DNA of 12,220 nucleotides, from contig JAAYLQ010000189.1 in the NCBI GenBank assembly GCA_012521805.1, positions 1 to 12,220 of the forward strand. The letters run 5' to 3'. This document shows positions 1 to 7,566 of this stretch, one piece after another (position 1 is the first letter of the stretch; each line of letters starts with the position of its first letter). Both the position numbers and the translations under genes were made by a program. Source of the DNA: Bacillota bacterium. GTDB lineage: Bacteria; Bacillota; Limnochordia; Darwinibacteriales; DTU012. The notes below the pieces were generated by a model that had not been told where the DNA came from, made no database searches, and saw only the letters and a program-made list of their open reading frames with translations.

Positions 1-241
1 AATGTGGAAAAGCTAATCGGGACGGTTGTTTGTGGGTTTTTATCGGATTTTACCAGTTAGAAATTGTTCACAGCCTGCTGCCAGCACCTTTATCCACAGA
101 CTTATCTACAGGGTGTGAATAAAAAAAGCCTAGATTTATCAGGTTTCTTGGGTATTGTAACAGACAAAAGAAGGATTATCAACACATTTGTGGATATACT
201 ATTATGGAAAATGTGGAAAACTGTTCGCCTTGTTTTTACGG
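1..241. other. DnaA-box cluster, right flank of oriC
   Basis: This non-coding stretch upstream of rpmH contains several 9-mers resembling the DnaA box TTATNCACA. Two are exact: TTATCCACA at 90-98 (+) and the reverse complement of TTATTCACA at 114-122 (-). Near matches are TTGTTCACA at 64-72, TTATCTACA at 102-110, TTATCAACA at 176-184, TGTGGATAT at 189-197 (-), and TGTGGAAAA at 3-11 and 212-220 (-, TTTTCCACA type). In Firmicutes the dnaA-rpmH intergenic region commonly carries such clusters, which load DnaA for initiation and autoregulate dnaA. dnaA itself would lie to the left, outside the window. The origin role is inferred from box density and gene order; no unwinding element was identified. 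Confidence 0.75.
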
Positions 242-271
242 TTGACATTGCTATTAAAAATAAGTTAAAAT
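242..271 (+). promoter_or_regulatory. sigma-A-type promoter of rpmH
   Basis: A perfect -35 TTGACA (242-247) is followed after 18 bp by TAAAAT (266-271), or after 17 bp by TTAAAA. Transcription would start near 278, leaving a leader of about 40 nt before rpmH. The spacing and the position directly upstream of a highly expressed ribosomal protein gene support the call. It lies next to the DnaA-box cluster, so DnaA occupancy could influence it; that is inference. Confidence 0.7.
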
Positions 272-316
272 AAGGCAGGTATGTATATGGGATGGTAGTG
301 GAAGGAGGTAGTGGTA

Positions 317-451
317 ATGAAAAGGACTTTTCAACCTAATAATAGAAGGCGCAAAAGAAATCATGGCTTTTTGGCGCGGATGAGAACCAAAGGTGGCCGC
401 AGAGTTATTGCTGCTCGCAGAAGAAAGGGTAGAAAGACTTTAACTGCATAA
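317..451 (+). CDS. rpmH: 50S ribosomal protein L34
   Basis: A 44-residue, very basic protein beginning MKRTFQPNNRRRKRNHGF and ending RRKGRKTLTA. This is the full-length bacterial L34 signature, from KRTFQP through the RxRxKGGRRV(I/L)xxRRxKGRxxL core. L34 is a small component of the large ribosomal subunit. The ATG start is set by the family N-terminus and by a strong ribosome binding site, GGAGG at 304-308, about 8 nt upstream. The gene is first in the classic rpmH-rnpA cluster at the origin and has its own promoter just upstream. A small hairpin follows it, which may reduce read-through into rnpA. Confidence 0.97.
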   Translation: MKRTFQPNNRRRKRNHGFLARMRTKGGRRVIAARRRKGRKTLTA

Positions 452-459
452 AAGCACAT

Positions 460-485
460 GACCCGGAAACGGGTCTCTCTTTTAC
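460..485 (+). terminator. Short hairpin between rpmH and rnpA, attenuator or weak terminator
   Basis: GACCCG (460-465) and CGGGTC (470-475) form a 6-bp stem closed by a GAAA tetraloop, followed by TCTCTTTT. The T tract is interrupted by C, so termination is probably partial. That would let most transcripts end after the abundant L34 message while some continue into rnpA. The function is inferred; the stem is directly visible. Confidence 0.5.
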
Positions 486-513
486 GGCGGGGATTGGAGG
501 AGCAGCAGCATAA

Positions 514-834
514 ATGAAGAAGGAACAGCGTCTAAAGCGCCGAGAAGATTTCCGCAGAGTCTACCAGCATGGAACTGTCAAATTTGGACGGTATATTGTT
601 ATGCACCTTCTTCCGGTTTCGGATAGCACTACAAAGGTTGGAATCTCTGTAAGCAAAAAAGTTGGTAATGCAGTGGTTCGCAATCAGGTCAAGCGCCGCT
701 TGCGGGAAATTATCAGATTGAATTGGGAGCAGCTGCCTGAACAGCATTATGTCGTATTTGGTGCCAAGGTAAAAAGTAGATATGCTAGTTATCAGCAGCT
801 GCAGACAGATTTTTACCAGCTGTTAAAGGTATAA
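514..834 (+). CDS. rnpA: Ribonuclease P protein component
   Basis: A 106-residue basic protein that assists the RNase P RNA in removing tRNA 5' leaders. It has the family N-terminus MKKEQRLKRREDFRRVYQHG, the central VGISVSKKVGNAVVRN block (about residues 42-57) and the conserved RNA-binding helix RNQVKRRLRE (56-65). The usual RNR signature reads RNQ here, a tolerated-looking substitution. The ATG is fixed by an in-frame TAA immediately before it (511-513); the nearest Shine-Dalgarno, GGAGGAG at 496-502, is slightly distant. Length is normal for the family. It lies between rpmH and yidD as in most bacteria. Confidence 0.96.
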   Translation: MKKEQRLKRREDFRRVYQHGTVKFGRYIVMHLLPVSDSTTKVGISVSKKVGNAVVRNQVKRRLREIIRLNWEQLPEQHYVVFGAKVKSRYASYQQLQTDFYQLLKV

Positions 835-863
835 TTAAGCTGTGTATAGAAGAAGGGGATAGT

Positions 864-1091
864 GTGAAAAAAATCAGTGGATTACTGCTTAAAATTCCCC
901 TATTAATCATATTTATTTATCAAAAACTGATTTCTCCGCTCCTGCCGGCAAGGTGCCGATTTACACCTACTTGTTCGGAATATACTAAACAAGCGATTGA
1001 ACGTTATGGATTTAAAGGATTATGGTTGGGATTGCGCCGTATTTTGCACTGTCATCCATGGAATCCCGGCGGCTATGATCCAGTTCCATGA
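864..1091 (+). CDS. yidD: Membrane protein insertion efficiency factor YidD
   Basis: A 75-residue protein with a hydrophobic N-terminal segment (about residues 6-19) followed by the YidD signature KLISPLLPARCRFTPTCSEY, then KGLWLGLRRILHCHPW and the terminal GGYDPVP. The three conserved cysteines are C31, C37 and C63. YidD acts at the inner face of the cytoplasmic membrane and helps YidC insert membrane proteins; its exact activity is not well defined. It uses a GTG start at 864 behind GAAGGGGAT, and sits between rnpA and yidC, its functional partner, as is usual. Confidence 0.95.
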   Translation: MKKISGLLLKIPLLIIFIYQKLISPLLPARCRFTPTCSEYTKQAIERYGFKGLWLGLRRILHCHPWNPGGYDPVP

Positions 1092-1115
1092 TGCGCTATT
1101 AAGGAGGACATTTGA

Positions 1116-1742
1116 TTGAGTTGGCTTGCGGATGGGTTAAGATGGTTGTTTGATTTATTTGTAGGATTTACCAGCAGTTATGGAATCGCAATTATTATAG
1201 TTACAATATTAATCAGATTGGTTATGCTGCCGCTGACCTTTAAACAAGCAAGGAGCATGCAGGTGATGAAGGAGCTGCAGCCAAAGCTAGAAGAGCTGCA
1301 GAAGAAATACAAGGATAATCCACAGGAGTTCCAAGCCAGATCGTTAAAGTTATATAAAGAGTACAATTATAATCCCTTCAGTGGATGTCTGCCTCTCCTA
1401 GTCCAACTGCCGATTTTGTGGGCGTTTCTTGCTGTATTGCGGGAACTGCCTCAGAGTGACTTAGCTCAGTTTTTTTACCTAAATCTGACCGAGCCAGATC
1501 CATATTTTATCCTGCCGTTGTTGTCCGTACTAACTCAATTCATTACAATCTGGCAAACTTCAGCCGGGTCTTCCCAAAGAGGGATGATGATGGCCATGCC
1601 TATTTTTATTGGGTGGGTCAGCACTAGGCTGCCTGCAGGTTTAGTATTGTATTGGGTTGTAGGAAATGTCTTCACTATTCTTCAGCAAGCATGGATCAGC
1701 AGCAAGTTTCCAACTGCGCCACAAGGGGGACAAAGTAAATGA
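1116..1742 (+). CDS. yidC: Membrane protein insertase YidC/SpoIIIJ/OxaI family
   Basis: A 208-residue polytopic membrane insertase that moves Sec-dependent and Sec-independent substrates into the cytoplasmic membrane. The first conserved TM (about 22-42, GIAIIIVTILIRLVMLPL) carries R34, matching the positive groove residue of the family. A charged hairpin KELQPKLEELQKKYKDNP (52-69) and the CLPLLVQLPILWAF segment (91-104) follow, then two more TMs (about 130-148 and 157-190) containing LPAGLVLYWVVGN. The start is TTG at 1116, chosen because AAGGAGGA (1101-1108) lies 7 nt upstream. The protein is shorter than B. subtilis SpoIIIJ and I see no lipobox signal peptide, so it appears to have only the five-TM core. 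Its stop overlaps jag by 4 nt (ATGA). Confidence 0.94.
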   Translation: MSWLADGLRWLFDLFVGFTSSYGIAIIIVTILIRLVMLPLTFKQARSMQVMKELQPKLEELQKKYKDNPQEFQARSLKLYKEYNYNPFSGCLPLLVQLPILWAFLAVLRELPQSDLAQFFYLNLTEPDPYFILPLLSVLTQFITIWQTSAGSSQRGMMMAMPIFIGWVSTRLPAGLVLYWVVGNVFTILQQAWISSKFPTAPQGGQSK

Positions 1743-2371
1743 GATCTGTTGAGATAACCGCACGTTCTGTTGAGGAAGCTATTAATGAAGGTTTAGAAAA
1801 ATTGGGTGCGACTAGGGAAGATGTTGAAATTACCGTTTTGGAGGAAGGCTCCAAAGGATTATTTGGTATCCTTGGTTCAAAGCAGGCAAAAGTCAGATTG
1901 GAATTAGCAGTTAATGCTAAGTTTAAAAGCCAGGTTGCTAAAAATTACCTGCAGGAACTACTGCGCTTGATGAATGTTGATGCTGATATCCATGTTGAAG
2001 TTAACGATGAAGAAAATGTCAGATTAGCCCTGTATGGGGAAAATCTTGGATTACTAATCGGTAGGCGCGGGCAAACTCTGGATGCGCTCCAATATTTGGT
2101 CAGTACTGTTGCTAATCGTGAAGGCGGCAAATGGGTAAGAATTATAATGGATGTAGAGGGATATCGCAGTCGCAGAGAGAATACATTAAAAACTCTGGCA
2201 CAGAGGTTAGCTGCCAGGGCAGTTGACAGCGGTAGAAGGGTGGTTCTCGATCCAATGACGCCTTTAGAGCGCAGAATCATTCATACGGAGCTGTCCAGCA
2301 ACCCTGATGTAGAAACCCACAGTGAAGGGCGAGAACCATTTCGCCGAGTAATCATAGTACCGAAAAAATAA
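1739..2371 (+). CDS. jag: Jag/KhpB family RNA-binding protein (Jag-N, KH, R3H)
   Basis: A 210-residue cytoplasmic RNA-binding protein. Domains in order are the Jag N-terminal domain (about 1-55, ending EEGSKGLFGILGSKQAKVRLEL), a linker, a type II KH domain (about 83-160) with the GRRG loop at 108-111, and a C-terminal R3H domain with R178...H182 in LERRIIH. In Firmicutes Jag/KhpB binds many RNAs and affects cell division and envelope synthesis, often with KhpA. It overlaps yidC by 4 nt (ATGA at 1739-1742), implying translational coupling with the insertase; this pairing is conserved. A hairpin terminator follows directly. Length is typical of the family. Confidence 0.95.
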   Translation: MRSVEITARSVEEAINEGLEKLGATREDVEITVLEEGSKGLFGILGSKQAKVRLELAVNAKFKSQVAKNYLQELLRLMNVDADIHVEVNDEENVRLALYGENLGLLIGRRGQTLDALQYLVSTVANREGGKWVRIIMDVEGYRSRRENTLKTLAQRLAARAVDSGRRVVLDPMTPLERRIIHTELSSNPDVETHSEGREPFRRVIIVPKK

Positions 2372-2400
2372 ATGAGCGTGCCGCTGGTACGCTTATTTTA
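2371..2400 (+). terminator. Hairpin terminator after jag
   Basis: AGCGTGCC (2375-2382) and GGTACGCT (2386-2393) pair across a GCT loop with one G-U pair. Flanking bases extend the stem to about 10-12 bp, and TTATTTTATTT follows. This resembles an intrinsic terminator closing the rpmH-jag unit. The T tract is broken by A residues, so read-through into mnmE is possible; I see no convincing separate mnmE promoter in the short gap. Confidence 0.6.
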
Positions 2401-2440
2401 TTTAGAATAGCAGAGATTTACAGGAGATGGTGGGAAAATT

Positions 2441-3832
2441 ATGTTCAGTGATACCATAGCAGCCATTTCAACTGCCTTAGGTGAGGCGGGAATTGGCATT
2501 ATCCGGATCAGCGGAAATGAAGCGATCAATATAGCTGATCAAGTATTTAGAGGTAAAGGTAAAAAGCAATTGACCGAGCTGCCCGGTTTTACAGTACGTT
2601 ACGGTAAAATTGTCGATTCGGAAGGAACAACTATCGATGAAGCTTTAGCTTTAGTGATGCGCGCTCCGAATTCCTATACTGGTGAAGATGTGGTTGAGTT
2701 TCAATGTCACGGCGGGGTAGTCGTGATGCAGAAGATCCTTGATTTACTATTATCTTTAGGAGCTCGCCTTGCTGAACCGGGGGAATTTACCAAACGGGCG
2801 TTTCTAAATGGCAGAATGGACCTGTCCCAAGCAGAAGCGGTGATCGATATTATCCGTTCCAAAACCGACCGCAGCTTAGGTGTGGCTGTGCAGCAGTTAG
2901 AAGGCAGTTTAAGCAGAAGAATTCAATCTCTGCGGGAAAAACTATACGATTTAATTGTCCAAGTTGAAGTCGCAATTGACTTTCCTGAAGATGATATTCC
3001 CGAAATCGGCCTTGAAACAATGAAAACCGTACTGTTGGATGTTCTGGCTGAGATTACCAAATTAATCGAAACTGCTGATAACGGCAAAGTACTGCGGGAA
3101 GGTATTAAGACAGTAATCACTGGAAAGCCAAATGTGGGCAAATCAAGCCTGCTAAACCGCCTGCTTGATGAAAACCGCGCTTTAGTGACCGACATTCCAG
3201 GAACTACCCGCGATATTATTGAAGAGGTATTAAATATCAACGGTATTCCCCTCCGCTTGATTGATACAGCCGGAATTCGGGATTCCGAGGATCGGGTAGA
3301 ACAGCTGGGAGTTCAGCGGGCATTGGAGCTGGTGGATGAAGCGGATCTAATTCTACATGTTTTAGATATCAGCCGGGAATTAGAGTCTGAAGATATTCAG
3401 CTCCTTACTAAGTTAAAAGAGCGCAAACGGATCTTAATTATCAATAAGGTTGATCTGCCGCGGCAATGGGACAGCCGCTCCTACCTGCTCAGCTCTGGTT
3501 ATATTGATGAACAGGTTCCGGTTGTGGAAATTTCATTAACTGAGGATAAACTGGACCCCTTATTAGACTGTATTGTTGGATTGATTATGGGAGGGTTAGT
3601 TCAGATCGAACGGGAAAATGCGATTATCACCCGCAGCAGACACAAGCATGCTTTGGCAGAAGCTAAGCAGGATTTAGAGCAGGCTTTGGAGACATTGGAT
3701 CAGGGCCTGCCGATCGATTTGATTTCAATCGGTTTGAATGGAGCTCTTGAACATTTAGGAGAAATTACTGGTGAGACCGTTCGCGAAAATATTATTGAAC
3801 GGATCTTTGCTCAATTCTGCATCGGAAAGTAG
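2441..3832 (+). CDS. mnmE: tRNA modification GTPase MnmE
   Basis: A 463-residue GTPase that, with MnmG, installs the aminomethyl or carboxymethylaminomethyl group at C5 of wobble U34 in certain tRNAs. The N-terminal tetrahydrofolate-binding domain spans about 1-120. The helical domain is interrupted by a G domain with GKPNVGKS (228-235, P-loop), TTRD (255-258), DTAG (275-278) and NKVD (335-338). The C-terminus is the invariant FCIGK, whose Cys (C460) is characteristic of the family. The length is normal and all motifs are intact. The ATG at 2441 fits the MnmE N-terminus (DTIAAISTALGEAGIGIIRISG); the ribosome binding site is weak (GGTGGG or AGGAG upstream). It is followed after 7 nt by the first of two mnmG genes. 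Confidence 0.97.
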   Translation: MFSDTIAAISTALGEAGIGIIRISGNEAINIADQVFRGKGKKQLTELPGFTVRYGKIVDSEGTTIDEALALVMRAPNSYTGEDVVEFQCHGGVVVMQKILDLLLSLGARLAEPGEFTKRAFLNGRMDLSQAEAVIDIIRSKTDRSLGVAVQQLEGSLSRRIQSLREKLYDLIVQVEVAIDFPEDDIPEIGLETMKTVLLDVLAEITKLIETADNGKVLREGIKTVITGKPNVGKSSLLNRLLDENRALVTDIPGTTRDIIEEVLNINGIPLRLIDTAGIRDSEDRVEQLGVQRALELVDEADLILHVLDISRELESEDIQLLTKLKERKRILIINKVDLPRQWDSRSYLLSSGYIDEQVPVVEISLTEDKLDPLLDCIVGLIMGGLVQIERENAIITRSRHKHALAEAKQDLEQALETLDQGLPIDLISIGLNGALEHLGEITGETVRENIIERIFAQFCIGK

Positions 3833-3839
3833 GAAAAAT

Positions 3840-5711
3840 ATGGGTAAGGACTATGCAGTAATAGTGGTTGGTGGTGGACATGCTGGCTGTGAAGCTGCTT
3901 TAGCAGCAGCACGGCTCGGCTGTAAGACTCTGATGATCACCATGAATTTAGATACAATTGCACAGCTGTCATGCAATCCAGCAATAGGTGGACCCGCTGC
4001 CAAGAGCCATCTGGTGCGGGAAATCGATGCCTTGGGTGGTGAAATGGGTAAGGTTATTGATCAGACCTATTTGAACATCCGGATGTTGAATCTCAGCAGA
4101 GGTCCGGCAGTTCATGCCCTCAGGGCCCAGGCGGATAAGGTCAAGTATCGGGCTGTGATGACAATGACCTTAGAGTCGCAGCCAAACCTAACTGTCCGCC
4201 AAGGTATGGTTAGCAAGCTGTTATATGAGGATGGAGCAATCTGCGGCGTTCAGCTCAACACCGGTACCAAAATCACCGGCGAGACAGTAGTGCTGGCGAC
4301 CGGCACCTTTTTGCGGGGAGTTGTGGTTATCGGGGATGTCCGCTATCCCGGGGGGCGCCAAGGTGAGCCCAGTGCTGATGATTTATCCCAAAGCTTAGTG
4401 GATGCCGGTCTGCGGCTGGCCCGGTTTCAAACAGCAACTCCTCCTCGAGTGCATGCAGACAGCGTTGATTATGGGAAATTAACCTGCCAGCCTGGTTCCA
4501 AGAAACCTTTAAGATTTTCCTTCGATACCCCATTGGTTGTGCGGGAGCAGATTCCATGCTGGTACACGCGTACCACTCCTGACACGATTCGGGTGATTCA
4601 GAAGAACATTGAATTATCGCCGATCCAATCTGGAACAGTTCAGGGTAAGGGTCCGCGCTACTGTCCTTCAATTGACCGCAAAGTGATGCGGTTCCCAGAT
4701 AAAGTTGACCATCAAATCTTTTTAGAGCCGGAAGGCGAGTATACTAAAGAGCTGTACTGTTTAGGTTTGACTACAAGTATGCCTGAGCATATTCAGGCCA
4801 AAATACTCCAGACCATACCAGGTTTGGAGAATGCCCAAATTATGCGGTCTGGCTATGCGGTTGAATATGACTATATTTTACCAGACCAGACCTATCCCAC
4901 TTTGGAATCCAAGGTGATCAAAGGTCTGTTTACTGCAGGGCAGATTAATGGCACCTCCGGGTATGAAGAAGCTGCCGCCCAGGGTTTGATTGCAGGAATC
5001 AATGCGGCCCATAAAGTTTTGGGCAGACCGCCGCTGATTCTTTCCCGCTCCCAAGCTTATATAGGTGTGTTAATTGACGATCTAGTCACTAAAGGTACTG
5101 ATGAGCCATATCGGATGATGACCTCACGAGCAGAATACCGCCTGATCTTAAGGCAGGATAACGCTGATCTGCGGCTGCGGGAGCTTGGGTATAAAATCGG
5201 CTTAATTGATGAACAGCGCTATCAGAAGTTAAAGGCAAAACGAGCAGCTATTCAAAACACCCTCAAGTGGCTGCGGGAGACCCCGGTTTCACCAACTAAA
5301 GAGGTGCGGGACTATTTAATTCAATTAGGTTCCGGGGATCTGAAAAAAGCAGTTACTTTGCATGAGATTCTCCAGCGGCCGGAACTGAAGTTTGGCGACT
5401 TAGAATTTTTCGCACCGCTGCCTGAGTTAGATCCAGAGGTGATTGAGCAGGTAGAGATTGAATGCAAGTTCAAGGGTTATATCGAGCGTCAGCTGAAGCA
5501 GATCGAGGAGTTTAATAAAATGGAGGACATCTCCATTCCAGATGATATTGACTATTTTCAAATTAAAGGCCTCCGGAGCGAAGCCAAAGAACGCTTAACT
5601 GCAATCAGACCTACATCTGTAGGACAGGCAGCTCGAATTTCCGGAGTGTCACCTGCAGATATCAATGTTCTACTTGTGATACTGAAGGGAGAAAACCATG
5701 TATCAGCATAG
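3840..5711 (+). CDS. mnmG: tRNA modification enzyme MnmG, first tandem copy
   Basis: A 623-residue FAD enzyme, partner of MnmE in modifying tRNA wobble uridine. The dinucleotide-binding motif VVGGGHAGCEAA lies near residues 9-20. The two conserved catalytic cysteines are present: C45 in SCNPAIGG and C275 in GPRYCPSI. The central GQINGTSGYEEAAAQG (367-382) and the C-terminal MnmE-interaction region ending SVGQAARISGVSPADINVLLVIL are intact. The normally KTGTPPR loop reads QTATPPR (197-203), a departure from family consensus. I use ATG 3840, 8 nt after the mnmE stop and preceded by TAGGAAA; an in-frame GTG at 3771 inside mnmE would add 23 residues unlike the family. Its end overlaps the second mnmG by 14 nt. 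It is too long to be TrmFO, a shorter relative. Confidence 0.94.
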   Translation: MGKDYAVIVVGGGHAGCEAALAAARLGCKTLMITMNLDTIAQLSCNPAIGGPAAKSHLVREIDALGGEMGKVIDQTYLNIRMLNLSRGPAVHALRAQADKVKYRAVMTMTLESQPNLTVRQGMVSKLLYEDGAICGVQLNTGTKITGETVVLATGTFLRGVVVIGDVRYPGGRQGEPSADDLSQSLVDAGLRLARFQTATPPRVHADSVDYGKLTCQPGSKKPLRFSFDTPLVVREQIPCWYTRTTPDTIRVIQKNIELSPIQSGTVQGKGPRYCPSIDRKVMRFPDKVDHQIFLEPEGEYTKELYCLGLTTSMPEHIQAKILQTIPGLENAQIMRSGYAVEYDYILPDQTYPTLESKVIKGLFTAGQINGTSGYEEAAAQGLIAGINAAHKVLGRPPLILSRSQAYIGVLIDDLVTKGTDEPYRMMTSRAEYRLILRQDNADLRLRELGYKIGLIDEQRYQKLKAKRAAIQNTLKWLRETPVSPTKEVRDYLIQLGSGDLKKAVTLHEILQRPELKFGDLEFFAPLPELDPEVIEQVEIECKFKGYIERQLKQIEEFNKMEDISIPDDIDYFQIKGLRSEAKERLTAIRPTSVGQAARISGVSPADINVLLVILKGENHVSA

Positions 5712-7566
5712 CACATCCGATTATGACATTGTTGTTGTTGGTGCAGGGCATGCCGGTTGTGAAGCGGCACTGGCTGCTGCGAGAATGGGCCAGCGGGTGC
5801 TGCTGTTAACCCTGAATTTAGATAATGTTGCGCTGCTGCCGTGCAATCCTTCCCTTGGGGGTCCGGCTAAAGCGAATTTAATTCGGGAAATCGATGCTCT
5901 CGGTGGTGAAATGGCTAAGGTAGCGGATGCAACGTTAATGCAGATGCGCCGGCTGAACACCCGCAAAGGGCCTGCAGTTCAAGCGCTGCGGGCACAGATT
6001 GATCGCAAATTGTATCAGCGGCGCATGAAGTATATCCTGGAAACAACACCCAATCTTTTCTTAAAAGAAGGCACAGTCAGCGATTTGCTGATACACAACA
6101 ACCGAGTTTACGGTGTTAAGATTGGCAATACTAAAGTTACGGCTAAGGTTGTGATCTTAGCAACCGGTACCTATCTGCGGTCGGAAATATTTATCGGGGA
6201 AGAGTCGTTTTCTTCGGGACCGCAGGGACAGCTTCCCGCTATTGAGCTTGGTTATGCGCTAGAGAAGTGGCTGCCTCTAGTCAGGTTTAAGACAGGTACT
6301 CCAGCCAGGGTGAATCTCCGTTCGGTGGACTACGATAAGATGATTATTCAACCAGCCAATGAATTTTTTCAAGGGTTTTCCTTTGAGACTAAAGGATTGG
6401 AGATTGAGCAGGTTCCCTGCTGGTTGACCTACACTAATGAGAAAACTCATCAGATTGTCCGTGAAAATCTGCATCGGGCAGCTCTGTATACTGGAGCAGT
6501 AAAAGGAGTTGGACCGCGTTACTGCCCTTCGATTGAAAGCAAAGTGGTTGAATTTCCTGACCGCGATCGCCATCAGGTGTTTATTGAGCCTGAAGGATGG
6601 GATACTAATGAGGGATATCTCAGCGGCTTATCCAGCTCCCTGCCTGCAGATGTGCAGCTCGAATTAATTCGAACTGTTCCTGGTTTAGAGAATGCTGAGA
6701 TTATGCGGGTGGGCTACGCAATCGATTATGACTGCCTTGATCCAACGCTGCTCAACAGCTACCTGCAGGTTAAAGAGTACGAAGGCTTATTTACAGCAGG
6801 GCAGATCAATGGCACCAGCGGCTATGAAGAAGCAGCTGCTCAAGGTCTGATTGCAGGCATTAATGCCGCCCTTTATCTCCAGGACAAAGATATGATTACT
6901 ATTGATCGCTCCCAAGCCTATATCGGAGTCTTAATTGACGATTTAGTGCTCAAGGGAACCAAGGAACCCTACCGTTTGATGACCTCCCATGCTGAGTACC
7001 GGCTCTATCTCCGGATTGACAACGCGGATCAGAGACTGACCCCCCTTGGCTATAAGCTTGGCTTAATATCAGAGGAACGGTATCGGGAATTTGAAAGAAA
7101 ATGGGAAGCGATCGAAAAGGAGATTGATCGGTTAGAGAATTTCAAGCTTGGGTCTACTCCAGAAACTAATGCGATTTTGACTGAGTTGGGAACCGCTCCG
7201 ATAAAACATGGCTTCAGTTTGGCTGAAATACTGCGGCGCCCGGAAATTAAGTATCAAGATCTGGGCAGATTTGAAGCACTGCCGGAGCTGGATCCAATTG
7301 TCATTGAACAAGTGGAGATCGCTATTAAATACCGGGGCTACCTGGAAAAACAGGAAGCAGCCATAACAAGATTCCGCAAGTTGGAGCATCGGCGCATTCC
7401 AGAACTGGATTATGCTCAAATTCCTGGTCTGTCAAGGGAGGCGCAGGAAAAGCTGACCCGCTTTAAGCCTCTCACCCTGGGACAGGCATCGCGGATTTCA
7501 GGAGTATCTCCTGCCGATATCTCGGTATTGTTAGTATATTTGGAAGGGAAAAAGGCTGATGGATAG
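5698..7566 (+). CDS. mnmG: tRNA modification enzyme MnmG, second tandem copy
   Basis: A second complete MnmG of 622 residues, directly after and overlapping the first by 14 nt. It has VVGAGHAGCEAA near 13-24, catalytic-type cysteines C49 (LPCNPSLGG) and C276 (GPRYCPSI), the GQINGTSGYEEAAAQG block and the C-terminal LGQASRISGVSPADISVLLVYLEG. The KTGT loop is closer to consensus (KTGTPAR, 198-204) than in copy one. In contrast the TSRAEYRL segment reads TSHAEYRL here. The copies differ throughout at protein and DNA level, so this is an old duplication or an acquired paralog, not a recent repeat. Both look functional. Shared translation suggests matched dosage and possibly a heterodimer (inference). 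Its stop overlaps rsmG by 8 nt. Confidence 0.94.
   Translation: MYQHSTSDYDIVVVGAGHAGCEAALAAARMGQRVLLLTLNLDNVALLPCNPSLGGPAKANLIREIDALGGEMAKVADATLMQMRRLNTRKGPAVQALRAQIDRKLYQRRMKYILETTPNLFLKEGTVSDLLIHNNRVYGVKIGNTKVTAKVVILATGTYLRSEIFIGEESFSSGPQGQLPAIELGYALEKWLPLVRFKTGTPARVNLRSVDYDKMIIQPANEFFQGFSFETKGLEIEQVPCWLTYTNEKTHQIVRENLHRAALYTGAVKGVGPRYCPSIESKVVEFPDRDRHQVFIEPEGWDTNEGYLSGLSSSLPADVQLELIRTVPGLENAEIMRVGYAIDYDCLDPTLLNSYLQVKEYEGLFTAGQINGTSGYEEAAAQGLIAGINAALYLQDKDMITIDRSQAYIGVLIDDLVLKGTKEPYRLMTSHAEYRLYLRIDNADQRLTPLGYKLGLISEERYREFERKWEAIEKEIDRLENFKLGSTPETNAILTELGTAPIKHGFSLAEILRRPEIKYQDLGRFEALPELDPIVIEQVEIAIKYRGYLEKQEAAITRFRKLEHRRIPELDYAQIPGLSREAQEKLTRFKPLTLGQASRISGVSPADISVLLVYLEGKKADG

Noticed and set aside
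64..273. Open frame of 69 codons upstream of rpmH
   Set aside because: It lies across the DnaA-box cluster and the rpmH promoter, lacks a ribosome binding site and resembles no family I recognise.
1945..2280. Minus-strand open frames inside jag and other genes
   Set aside because: They are shadows of well-supported plus-strand genes, with no ribosome binding sites or recognisable families.
3771..3839. GTG start that would lengthen the first MnmG by 23 residues
   Set aside because: The extension overlaps the end of mnmE and does not resemble the MnmG N-terminus; ATG 3840 starts right before the FAD motif as in the family.
3840..7566. One of the two MnmG-like genes being TrmFO, or the pair being a duplicated assembly segment
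   Set aside because: Both are over 620 residues with the full MnmG C-terminal region, while TrmFO is much shorter. The copies differ throughout, so they are not an assembly repeat.
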